Positions 35,435 to 46,721 of a stretch of 64,000 bases of DNA are shown here, piece by piece. The position numbers and the translations under genes were made by a program. The DNA is taken from assembly GCA_944990035.1 (NCBI GenBank), contig CALYLX010000111.1, positions 1,240,001 through 1,304,000 of the forward strand, given 5' to 3'. The first letter of the stretch is position 1. Each line of letters opens with the position of its first letter. The notes below the pieces were generated by a model. The model was not told the origin of the DNA. It saw nothing but the letters and a program-made list of their open reading frames with translations, and ran no database searches. This stretch comes from Clitopilus passeckerianus. Its lineage: Eukaryota > Basidiomycota > Agaricomycetes > Agaricales > Entolomataceae.

Positions 35435-38400
35435 CTACTCCGTAAGGCCGTCTTTCTCTAGTAGGGCAAGCATAGCTCCTAGGACCGGGTTCTCTTTATC
35501 TGAAATTGACAGAACAGTTCCTTCTTCCACACATTTCTCAAGTTGGGCGTCAAGCAGGCACCTACGTTGAGATAAGCCCACGAAAGACGGAGGGCAAATG
35601 GCTTGGCTTACCGGAGATGGTTGATGAGAACTCCAATTCGGGGCCACGCCTTCAACTTTATCCTATATCCTTCGCCCGCTAGAGTTAACCCTCCTTTCAC
35701 CTGGTCAACAGTGATGGGACCACCGAACAGCAACAGCGCGAAGAGAGGAACCTCAGTGGCATCCCTCAAGAAGACCTTCGTAGACTGGTATTTGTGGAAG
35801 TACACCAAGAAAGGGCTTTTCCAATTGTTCTCGAAGAACAGCGTGCTTGCGGGGTGGAGGAAAACGCGACCTTCCTTGACGTCAAAGATCTTGTAATCAC
35901 GGGCAATATTCTCGCGCTGTACAGTTCCAGATTGAACCTTGTCGAATTTGATTGCGGACGATGGGAGGCGTATGTTGGCTATTTGAGGCCAGAGCCCACC
36001 AAGGATGACGGCTTTGATGAGATTGACATTGTCGCTGTTCCTGTTCAAGGCGGGTAACGACGGGTTCGAGTTGAGTGGAACAAAGCCGAGTTCCGCCAAC
36101 GACGAGAAGAGTTCGCCTCGAAGGATATTGATCTCCCGAAGAGAGTTGACCGAGATGAAATTCTGGTCAGCAGTGTTAACAAATTGCTCATCTCCAAAAG
36201 TTGGGTCTCTCTCTCACCTCTTCGCTGAATGCTTTGATGGATGAATGGGACGTTTTCTCAGAGCGGAGTCGTGCGCATTCGTCGAAAGCCTTCAAATCTG
36301 TAAGCAGATCACTGCTCCCAGTCGAGAACCGAGCTCGAGCTCTGTATACGGCATGAGTGACGGTGAAAACATACAACGGATCAAGGGCACCTATTAGCCT
36401 CTTCACGATTCTCCACCGGACTTACAAACAACGGCTTTGAAGACATGATTGCGGTGATTGTCAGGACCGGGTCGAGACAGCGGAAGATTGCGCTCAGAAT
36501 GAGCATCTTGGGGAAGGGGAGAGGTATTCTTTAATTGCTGGGAAATGTGAGTTCAGAAGAACTACTTACCTTTCCAAGTCGCAGGTCCATCGGAAGCATT
36601 GCCTGTTGACCTTTGAGTTTTATTTCCATTTACAAACACCATACGGCGCACCATATGTCTCCCAAGTGGAGTCATTTGACCCGACTGATCAATCGCGCCT
36701 AGGTCAATGAGTACTTGCCAAGCCGAATCGATGGCTCCCAGCTCAGGGACATCCAAGGCTTTCTGGAGATATTGCTGGTAAGGAGAAGGTGTAAGTACGA
36801 GACACCTCAGTTGAAGACGAAGCGGTACCTTTGGATCTTCCTTTTCCCGTGCAACCTTCATGCTCAGCAGAATGCTTTCAAGAGGGATACGAAGAATCTC
36901 CGGAACAGGGTGTTTCTTCATATCTTCAGCCTGCTTGCGAGTGTAAAGCTTGTAGCAAACACCAGGCTGGGTTCTTCCCGCTCTTCCTCGTCTTTGCCTG
37001 GCAGCTGCTGCAGTAACCCAAGTCTCAATCAGTCTTGAAAGTCGAGTTTCCGGATCATAGCAGTTCTCTTTGACTTTGCCTGCATCAATGACATAGACGA
37101 TGTCGTCGATAGTAATCGATGTCTGGAAGAGGTCGTGGTTTTAACGAGCTGGGATATATTGGTTGAATCACGAACCTCAGCTACGTTGGTTGCAGCGACA
37201 ATCTTCCAACCCTTTGTCCTTTTGAAGACCGCACGTTGTTCGTCACTTGATAGATTGGCATGCAGAGGGAAGATGTCATAGTAGTTCTCTTTGCATAGAC
37301 ATGCTTTTACAGCATCGATGGTCTGCTGGATCTCCTGGACGCCAGGAAGAAATATAAGAATCCCCGCAGGCGCCTGGTTAGTAGATACAATGTGTTCGAC
37401 CACAGCTGCAATCAACTTCATATTCCCGTCAGTGCGAATGTCTACGAGCGGTTAAACACGAAACCTACCTGGAATTGGATACGATCCAAAAATACAGTGC
37501 CCTCGAGGTTGGTAATCTCTTGGTCATCAAGCCCTTGCTTGCTATATCTATCTCTGAATGACTTTCGAGCATCCATTTCCTGTCTTCTGGGCGTGTTTGC
37601 CGCAGGGGCGTCATAATTGATTACGGAGAGATAATCCTCTAGATACCTGCAAAAATAAAAACTATTAACACCTTACCGAACAAAAGCACAGTGAGACTTA
37701 ACTTGTCTGCCACGGGGAAGGTGATTCCTGGTATTGCCAGCAGGGGCGCATTGTCAAAATAGCGGACAAAGAGCTCGTGATTGATTGTCGCAGACATCAG
37801 GATTACTTTGAGATTTGGATGTGTCTTGAGCAGTTCTTTAAGCTCAAGTAAAAGAATATCTCCATCCACGGAACGTTCATGAACCTATCGCAAGCCAATC
37901 AGCGAGGGAATATATGTAGCACCTAAAGGTGACTTACTTCATCGACAATAACATGTGATACGTCGCTCAACTTGTCTCCGATGCTCAAACGTCGCAGAAC
38001 CACCCCAGTCGTGCAGAAGAACAGCCTGGTTTTTGGCGTTCGCTTACTCTCGCCGCGGATTATATACCCAACGGATCCATCGTCAACCCTCTCAGTAGAG
38101 ACCCGAGCAGCAACCGATATGGCAGAGATTCGCCTTGGTTGCGTCACGAGAATGCATGCTTTGGATCCATTTTCGGACTGTATCATGGAGTCGAGAACGA
38201 CCTGAGGCACTGAATCGGTTTCTGTGTTAGATACTTGCTTTCATGATATAATGAATGTCATACATTGAGTAGTCTTTCCCGAACCTGTTTGAAGTCAATG
38301 CCTGGAAATGCGAAGATAATTGCAGCTTACCTGTTTCACCCACCACGACCACGACCCTCTCGTTAGACAAGAGGCGAAGAAATTCATCCTTCGATTGGTA

Positions 38401-40328
38401 AGCAGGCAATCTCTTACGAACTGAAAGCATCTCAGAATACTGTATTGTTTGCATTAGTCAAGGTCGTGCCGGAGATAGTGGCTTGAGACAAACCTTCTCA
38501 GTATGGCAAAGTGCTCCAAATTCTTGCTTAATCTGCTGGTTGTTGGCTGGTGGGCCACGGCGTTTCGTGGAAAACCGTCGCGGCCCACCCGATCCATTGG
38601 ACAGATTGAGGATTGAATCTTCCACAGCAGCTATAGCGGGCTGTTGAATAGGTGTGAGGTGCTTCAGAACCTCTGAGACGTCTGGAGGCCCGTTATCTTC
38701 TACGTCTGCCCATTCAGCCTCTACGACGCGCATGACGGCCATCAGGAAGCTCTCCCCATCCTGCACAAAATCCTCATGTTCCATCGAAAGTAGGAGTTTT
38801 GAGATTAGATGGAGGCGAACGTAAGGCGGAACCGACTTTGATGTGAGGTAGGTCGGACAGAATCCTGGTTTGGGGTATTGGTGTTCGGTGGAGGTGAAGA
38901 TATGCACTTCGACTGGTGAAGTGAGCAGCGGCATCGTGAGGTGAGACTGGTCCGAAATAGTGACCCCAAGGGCTTCTGCTTCGTCATAGTCTATTGGATA
39001 CGGTGTGTTGTTGGCAGACTTGGATAGAGCAACGGTCCAGTCTTTCCCTATCAATCTCTGTCCGAGGGCAAAGATTAATTTGTTCCAATCGTTGATCATC
39101 TCGGGATTGGAAGCTAGTTCTTTGACGGTATGAGCAGGCCAACCAGCTTCTTTGACCGCCTTTTCTTCTATCCAGCGTCGCTTTAGATCGTTTGCACCGG
39201 AGTGGGCTGAAGTAATGAATGGATTGGATGAGTTGGATGAGGGGAGGAACCGCTCCGGTAGGTCGCATTCTGGAACATTGAGGATCAGGTATTCAATGCA
39301 TGCCTCTAGTGGCGATGATGTTGGGAGAAGTCGAGACACAAAGCTTGATGGTTTGGCAAAGAACTCTAGGGCATTACGTATCTGAGAGGCTTTGAAACCG
39401 AGGGTAATGAGCTGCTTCATGATGCGTCCTTTGTCCTGCTCAGAAATGGTGGTTGCTTCTTCGTCGTTTGCTTCGGGGTATAGCTCGAAACCCTTCTTAA
39501 TGGCTGCCTCCGTCAGCTCGCGGAGTGCGGATGACATTCTGACTTCTGGAGCGTTAGTGAATTCATTGGTGACACCTCCAGACGGTGACCTGGCAGATGA
39601 AGTGGATTGTGCTTGTGCGGCCTGTTTTCGTTCTCTCTCCTTTTCCCTCTCCGCTTGAGCAGTGAAAGGATCTGTAGCATACATCCATTTGTCCTTTTCG
39701 GGTACTTTTTTATGTTCGGTTGCAAGTTCATTCCAGTATTCTTTGGGACCTTGGGGAAGAACGAGATGAAGCTGAATATTGTTGAAGCACTACAACGTGA
39801 TACACTTGGTTAGAAAGTAAGAGCAAATTCTAAGATGGGCACGAACGCGATACAAAGCATATGTTGCACCCCAATGTCGTGCCTCGATTGCAGTCGGACG
39901 CACGTATGGTGTAGCAGGGCGAAACCTGACAGAATCCCGCTCGTTGGTTTTCTTGTTGATCCTACTGAGTGTTACTGCAAAGGAAATGCCGCCTCCTTGC
40001 TGAGGGTACTGTGATAAGAATTGTGAACATGGCGCATTCTCAGGAGAACGAATTGAATCGTACAGTATCAATGTTAGGCCTTTCCCAGCCCATTTTTTGG
40101 CATCTACAAAGCTGGGTATAAGCTCAATCTTATCCCTACTGTATCGATAGCCAGCCCTTTGAAAACCCGGGAAATCTATTACCTCTCGTTTAACAGGCTG
40201 ACAGGATACTTGCTTCCTGGAGGAAACAGAGGCTTTTCTTTAGGTACTTCAGGTTCTGACGAGACCTTAGCAGCCTTGGATGAGTTGCCTGCATTGCCCG
40301 ATTTTACGATGCCCTTCCTGGGGGCCAT
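35435..40328 (-). CDS. DExH-box RNA helicase, DHX57/YLR419W-like
   Basis: Start ATG at 40328 ([15 protein letters not shown]). The long N-terminal part has a UBA-like segment ([20 protein letters not shown]), [19 protein letters not shown] and an RWD-like region ([20 protein letters not shown]). The helicase core is [60 protein letters not shown] (DEVH in place of DEAH), [29 protein letters not shown] and [16 protein letters not shown]. The HA2/OB C-terminus is [49 protein letters not shown] plus RWD plus DExH is the arrangement of DHX57 and yeast YLR419W, a ribosome-associated group of poorly known function. About twenty exons. Divergent from PRP22, 83 bp between start codons. Confidence 0.9.
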
Positions 40329-40411
40329 TCACTGAGCGGATCCGAGGAGGCAGAGGCATCTTACATAAGCAGCAGAGTCTGCCTTTACTCACCAACCTAC
40401 GCGCGACGTCC
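40329..40411. promoter_or_regulatory. Shared 83-bp spacer between two divergent helicase genes
   Basis: Only 83 bp separates the start codons of the DHX57-like gene (minus) and PRP22 (plus), so both promoters must overlap each other or the neighbouring 5' coding sequence. No TATA box is visible. Confidence 0.5.
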
Positions 40412-43400
40412 ATGGCCGACTCTGACCTCTATCAGCTCGAATTCCTCTCACTTGTTAACAAAGTAGCCCAGGAAGTTGACAATTATGCTGGCGTAAACGA
40501 CAAGGCACTCGCAGAATTCATCATCGACCTTCATGACCAAAGCAAGAAAACTCTCCCCGCTTTCAAAGCCAAACTTGCAGAAAATGGAGCCAATTTCCCT
40601 GAATCATTCGCGGAAAATGTGGACCGGCTCATTTTGAGCATGCATCCCAAATACAAGAAGAAGAAAAAGTCCAACGATGCAAATGGGGGGAAGGAAGATA
40701 TGATACCGGAGGACGAGAAACGGAAACGCTTATTCCCTGGATTGGCGCTTCAGAACAAGGACGTTGCACCAGCCGTGTCAGACGATGTCTTCTTGCAAGA
40801 GCTAGGTGACTTAGTATCTGGAAAGAAACGTCCAATGCCTAGGGACGACCGTCCGTCACCAAAACGTCAACGGCGCTCCCCATCGCCAATGCGTCGGAGC
40901 CCCAGTCCACCAAGAGGGCGACCAAGTTCTCGTTATGAGAATGGACGACCTGAGAATGGACGACCTGATTATAGGAATGACCGGGGAAGGGGTGGATTGG
41001 ATGAGCGAGCGGTGCTCTACAAAATCTATAACGGCAAAGTTTCTGGCCTGAAGGAATTTGGTGCCTTCGTGACTTTGGAGGGCGTTGCTGGCCGCGCTGA
41101 AGGTATGCATGCTTTGTTACTGATCCTGATACGAGTGTTGACCGTATGTCAGGAATGGTGCACGTATCCAATATTCAACAAGGAGGTCGGGTGAACGCAG
41201 CATCAGATCTCCTTGCACGGAATCAAAACGTTAAGGTCAAAGTGATCAGCGTCGCAGGAACAAGGATTGGACTGTCTATGAAAGACGTTGACCAAACCAC
41301 AGGCCGCGACCTGACCCCTCATCTTCGCATCAAGTCAGAGGCTGAAATGGAACAGGAACGGGAGCAGGCAACAAAGGCAGCAATGTCGGGTGCCAATGCC
41401 CTTCCACTTCGCTCTCGTGATGAGCCTACTGGCCGGTTCGTTCGGCGAAGCGCCTCACCTCCCCTGAACGATGGGAAATCAAGCAGTTGATATCCTCTGG
41501 GATCCTCGATGCTTCGGAGTACCCCGACCTAGACGAAGAACTCAACAACCCGATGGCCCACATTGAAATCGAGGAGGAACTAGATGTAGAGATTAAGGAA
41601 GAAGAACCTCCTTTCTTAGCCGGCCAAACCAAGCGAACCCTCGAACTCAGCCCTGTCAAAATTGTCAAAGCTCCGGATGGGTCACTCAACAGAGCCGCCC
41701 TTGCTGGAGCTTCGCTAGCGAAAGAACGACGTGAATTACGACAGCAAGAAGTAAACGAAGAGGCAGATTCTCAAGCTCGCGACTTCAGTCAGCCTTGGCT
41801 GGATCCCATGGCCAAGGAAGCCGACAAGACGTTTGCTCAGGATCTTCGTGGGAGCCTTAGAGGTCAAAAGGCGGGCGAGGTACCCTCATGGAAGCAGCAG
41901 AGTTTCAACAAGGCTACAAGCTTTGGTGAACACACAACCCTGAGCATTCAAGAGCAACGGAAGAGTTTGCCGATATACAAGCTCCGGGACGCATTGCTAA
42001 AGGCTATATCTGAGGTATGCAGTTATTGCTTGGGCCAAGCCCTAAAACCTCACCTTGTTTTAGCACCAAATCCTCATTGTTGTTGGTGATACGGGTTCCG
42101 GCAAAACCACGCAAATGGTTCAGTACCTCGCAGAGGCTGGCTTCACCGACAAAGGACGGATTGGATGTACCCAACCTCGTCGTGTCGCTGCTATGTCAGT
42201 GGCTAAGCGTGTCTCTGAGGAAGTTGGTTGTCGCCTAGGTCAGGAGGTTGGATACACCATCCGTTTCGAAGATTGCACCAGTCCAGAAACCAAGATCAAA
42301 TACATGACGGATGGTATGCTGCAACGAGAGTGTCTCATTGACCCCCTTTGCACGCAGTACTCTGTGATCATGTTGGACGAGGCGCACGAACGCACCATCG
42401 CCACTGATGTGCTTTTTGGTCTCTTAAAGAGTGCGTTCAATCTTTTCTTTTGCCTTTGGTTTAAATATACTAACCACCTTACAGAGGCTATCAAACGTCG
42501 TCCTGATTTGAAGCTCATCGTTACTTCAGCAACCCTAGATGCCGAGAAATTCTCCAAATATTTCTACGGCTGCCCAATCTTCACCATCCCCGGTCGAACA
42601 TACCCCGTCGAAACCCTTTATACCAAAGAGCCAGAATCCGATTACCTAGACGCGTCCCTTATCACCGTCATGCAAATCCACCTTTCCGAGCCTCCGGGTG
42701 ATATCCTTCTGTTCTTGACTGGACAAGAAGAGATCGACACAGCCTGCGAGATTCTCTTCGAACGAATGAAAGCCCTTGGGCCCAAAGTTCCAGAACTTAT
42801 CATCCTACCCATATACTCTGCCCTCCCATCAGAAGTTCAATCCCGAGTTTTCGAGCCGACACCACCTGGAGCCCGCAAAGTCGTTATTGCTACCAACGTT
42901 GCTGAGACCAGTCTGACGATTCCTGGAATCTATTATGTTATAGACCCAGGCTTCTCCAAACAAAACGCCTACGATCCCAGATTGGGCATGGACTCTCTCG
43001 TTGTCATGCCCATCTCACAGGCTCAGGCTCGTCAGCGAGCAGGTCGAGCAGGACGTACCGGACCTGGCAAATGTTATCGCTTGTACACTGAGGCAGCATA
43101 CAGGAACGAAATGTTACCGAACTCAATCCCGGATATTCAAAGGACAAATTTGGCGTCGACCATCCTGCAGTTGAAAGCTATGGGAATCAACGATCTCCTC
43201 GGATTTGATTTCATGGACCCACCACCAGCCCAGACCATGTTGACAGCTCTGGAATCCTTATACGCGCTTTCCGCGCTTGATGACGAAGGTCTGTTGACTC
43301 GTCTTGGGAGGAAGATGGCCGATTTCCCTATGGAGCCCCCGTTAGCAAAGATGCTTATTGCATCAGTTGAATTGGGCTGTTCAGAGGAAATATTGTCAAT

Positions 43401-44161
43401 CGTTGCCATGCTTTCGGTTCAGACGGTGTTCTACCGACCGAAGGAGAAACAGGCCCAAGCTGACTCGAAGAAAGCCAAATTCCATCAACCCGAAGGAGAC
43501 CATCTCACCTTGCTGACCGTATACAATGGTTGGAAGGCCGCAAACTTCTCAAACCCTTGGTGCTATGAAAACTTCATACAAGCCAGGAGTATGCGACGAG
43601 CGCAGGATGTGAGGAAGCAGCTTATGGGCATCATGGACAGGTATGTCAAGGTGCATCTTCACCAGCGCAATTGCTAACATCTATTCAGATATAAGCATGA
43701 TATTCTATCTGCTGGGCGAGATTACAACCGCGTTAGGCGGGCCATTTGTTCAGGATTCTTCCGAAATGCGGCCAAGAAAGACCATCAAGAGGGTTATAAA
43801 ACCCTGGTCGAAGGCACACCGGTTTACATCCATCCTTCATCCGCTCTCTTCAACCGAAATCCCGAATGGCTCATCTACCATGAACTCATTTTGACTACAA
43901 GAGAGTACTGCCACAACGTGACAGTCATTGAACCGAAGTGGCTGGTAGAAGTGGCTCCGCAGTTCTTCAAGGTTGCGGATGCCAATAAAATCAGTAAACG
44001 GAAGAGGCAGGAAAAGATCGAGCCTCTGCACAACAAATACGAAAAACCAGACGAATGGCGGTTGTCGAAGGTCAAGCGGAGCGCACGTTCGGTACGTATT
44101 ATTCATACAACACTATTGTCTCCTTAATCTGACATCCTTACAGAGTCAAACATTTGGTTAA
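40412..44161 (+). CDS. PRP22: Pre-mRNA-splicing ATP-dependent helicase PRP22 (DHX8)
   Basis: Releases mature mRNA from the spliceosome. Start ATG at 40412 ([21 protein letters not shown]). An N-terminal helical region precedes an Arg/Ser/Pro-rich segment, then an S1 RNA-binding domain ([55 protein letters not shown]). The conserved linker is [25 protein letters not shown] core: [107 protein letters not shown]-terminal HA2/OB ends [15 protein letters not shown]. Frame jump at about 41431-41436 (GGCCGG): the reading frame before [13 protein letters not shown] is one base short, probably a lost C. Confidence 0.95.
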
Positions 44162-44340
44162 ACATTCGAAAAATCTTGTTCATCTATGCATTGAGTTTGT
44201 ATTGCGATATTGTAATTACGGATAGTAGAGTGGATAATATATGTAAAGATTTGTTCTGTAACCTATAAGAAGAGACTGGTGTGAAAAGGAAAGGTAACAC
44301 ATATTGCCCATGTTTTATGATACACAAATTAGTTGGGTGA

Positions 44341-45014
44341 TCAACCGACAAAGCGCATGGCATCGGCGCTGACATAGTATTTTGCAGGCTGGGTGGGCTG
44401 TCCAGTTGAAGCCTCTGTGTCGGGGACCAGTAGGAAAGTTTGCGAGAAAACGCGAGGGTGTCCTTCTGGATTGCGGGTACTTGTTGTTGGTGGATTTCCC
44501 GCAACACCACGTCCATGAGTTACATTGCCAGAGACTGTAACCATTAATGACGGTGGGTTCCTCCCTTTAGAGTTAAAAAGCAGTGTTGAGCTCAGGGATG
44601 GTTTTTTCAGGGAATGGTGATAACTGACCTGGAATCGGATGGCAGTCGAAAGACTGCACTTCGTGCTTGGTGATGGGCATTTTCTCGACGAGTTGTTTTA
44701 CGCCATCTACGCCTTGGAAAGGCTTCCCATTCCATGTCAGAGACGAATTGGAACGATAGAACTGAGGCAAGTCGCCAAGGCGCGTGTCGGAATCATAGGT
44801 CTCGTAGTAGATGCGTATGAAGCGATCGGCTGCCCTCGTCGCGATTTCGATACTATAAGTTGGGGAATCGGAGATCGGTTGAGAACAAAGAATAAAGTCA
44901 AGAATTCACGGAGACAAACTCGGCGGGTGAAAAGGCGACAGGCTGAGCTGCGGGTGCTGCTGGTGCTGCTGGGGTTGGCGCTGGTGCTGGTGCTGCACTG
45001 GTCGTTGCAGACAT
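44341..45014 (-). CDS. NTF2-related mRNA export factor (NXT1/p15-like)
   Basis: Start ATG at 45014 (MSATTSAAPAPAPTPAAPAA), an Ala/Pro-rich leader of about 30 residues. The NTF2-like domain follows: ADIEIATRAADRFIRIYYE, LPQFYRSNSSLTWNGKPFQG, QLVEKMPITKHEVQSFDCHP, SLMVTVSGNVTHG, FSQTFLLVPDTEAS and KYYVSADAMRFVG. The order and length fit NXT1/p15, the partner of the Mex67/NXF1 export receptor. Two introns: the first splices ADI across a GTTTGT donor, the second PG-RNPPSLM. The name NXT1 is by family; some fungi use Mtr2 instead. Start codon lies 45 bp from that of the divergent ISC1 gene. Confidence 0.82.
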
Positions 45015-45059
45015 GATGTTGTTGAGTGGCTGTGCTCTACGACTTCAACACTGTTTGCC
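45015..45059. promoter_or_regulatory. 45-bp spacer between divergent NXT1-like and ISC1 start codons
   Basis: Only 45 bp separates the two ATGs. Transcription start sites must overlap or lie inside the opposite gene's first exon, unless one gene uses a later start. No core promoter motif recognised. Confidence 0.5.
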
Positions 45060-46606
45060 ATGGCCGACACCCAACTCCGTTTGCTGTCCTTGAACTGCTG
45101 GTATGTAGTCGAATCATCCGATAATGCCAATGTTGAGTCATTTTTAATCCTCTTTAGGGGCCTAAAATACGTCGCAAAACATCGGAGTCAACGCATTGAG
45201 GCCATTGCTCGTGAGCTAGGTGCCTCGGACTACGACATCATCGGACTGCAGGAAATATGGGTGTATGCAGACTATCAATTTGTTCAGCGGAGTGTGGCCC
45301 CTAGGCTACCTTATTCCAAATTCTTCTACAGGTGAATCCTTGAACTCAGCTTTGCCGCGAGGACTAACCAGTATGCTGCAGTGGGGCACTTGGCGCAGGC
45401 CTCGCGATCTTCTCGCGTTTTCCGATAATTTCGACTTTTGTACACCCTTATTCTCTCAATGGCGCACCAATTGACGTATCTGCTGGTGACTGGTTCGTTG
45501 GAAAGGCTGCTGGGAGCGTCACCGTGCAGCATCCAGTCATTGGCCAAATCCAAGTCTTCACTACGCATGTAAGAAACATACTGGATACGTTCTTTCAACC
45601 AAACCAAGTCCATCTCCATAACAGCTTTTCGCCAAAGGTGGCGAGGATGGACCAGAATACAACCGTGCACACCGTCTAGTCAATGCTTGGGAGTTTGCTA
45701 AACTCGCAAGGCAGGCTGCAGAGCTTGGGCGCTATGTCATCGCAGTACGTTTCAGCCGTCCTTGCTTCACCAGATACGCTGATTCCAGTTTTTCAGCTTG
45801 GGGATTTCAACAGCATACCGACTACTTTACCGATGGCTGTCATCCGTGAACATGCAGCCCTTTCGGACTCTTGGGCAGTTACTCATCCAGGAGAGGGCTC
45901 ATTGCAGGCTGCAACAGACCCGCAAGAAGCCATCCGTCAATTTGGGGTCACTGCGGACTCGCCTTTGAACTCGTACTCCGCAGGGAAGCCGTTAGACCCG
46001 ACGGCGCGAAAGTACCTTGGAAAACGCCTTGATTATATCTTCTACCGACAACCTCATCAACACCAACATACCCTCCGTGCCACGGATTGCAGGGTGGTCT
46101 TGACTGACAAAGTCCCCAACTGTCACTTCTCGATTTCGGACCATTTTGGACTGGAAGCAACCCTCACCGTTGAGTCAAATACGGAGTTGCTGGGCAGCAC
46201 GTCTGTAAACGAACATTCCGGACGAGGCTCGACATACTCTCAGCCAATCTCGGAACTATCCAGCATCACAATCGAGGCCTTCATCTCGGCCCTCTCAGCT
46301 TGCCACCAGTTCTCTCGAGTGCGTGCTCGTAAGGAGTTGCAGATCTTCGTCCTCTGCATCTTACTCTTGCTTGGGGTCGTAATTGGCACACCTTGGCTGC
46401 CATACGGCTGGATCAATCCCATCTTCTTCATTTTCACCATTTTCATCTCATGGCTGGGCACAACAATGCTCTACGAAGGATTCTTATACGGATATTGGGA
46501 GCAAAATGCATTAACAAACGTTATAGAGGAATTAGAGATACATCAGAAGTATCTAGGGTCAAACACCAATCCTGTCCCTCCTAGCAGCCCCAGACGCCAG
46601 CCGTAG
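45060..46606 (+). CDS. ISC1: Inositol phosphosphingolipid phospholipase C / neutral sphingomyelinase
   Basis: Start ATG at 45060 (MADTQLRLLSLNCWGLKYVA). Endonuclease/exonuclease/phosphatase fold: LSLNCWG, IIGLQEIWVYADYQFVQ (catalytic Glu), FYSGALGAGLAIFSRFPI, DWFVGKAAGS (P-loop-like), QVFTTHLFAKGG, NAWEFAKLARQAAELG, LGDFNSIPTTLP, KRLDYIFYR and ISDHFGLEAT (catalytic Asp-His). The C-terminus has two membrane helices (LQIFVLCILLLLGVVIG and IFFIFTIFISWLGTTMLYEGF), typical of Isc1. Releases ceramide from inositol sphingolipids at ER and mitochondrial membranes. About seven short introns, all with in-phase GT..AG ends. Confidence 0.93.
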
Positions 46607-46721
46607 ATTTTTCAATGTAGCTGTAATGTATAGGCATCTACTTTTTGATCTAATGACAGCTTGTTATCGGAACGTAGAACGGTATTGAACGTCTTGAATG
46701 CGTCAAGGGTATAGCGTATCT

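Noticed and set aside
40920..40985. Short tandem repeat encoding NGRPENGRP in PRP22
   Set aside because: Two imperfect copies inside a normal RS-like low-complexity region; no sign of a mobile or satellite repeat.
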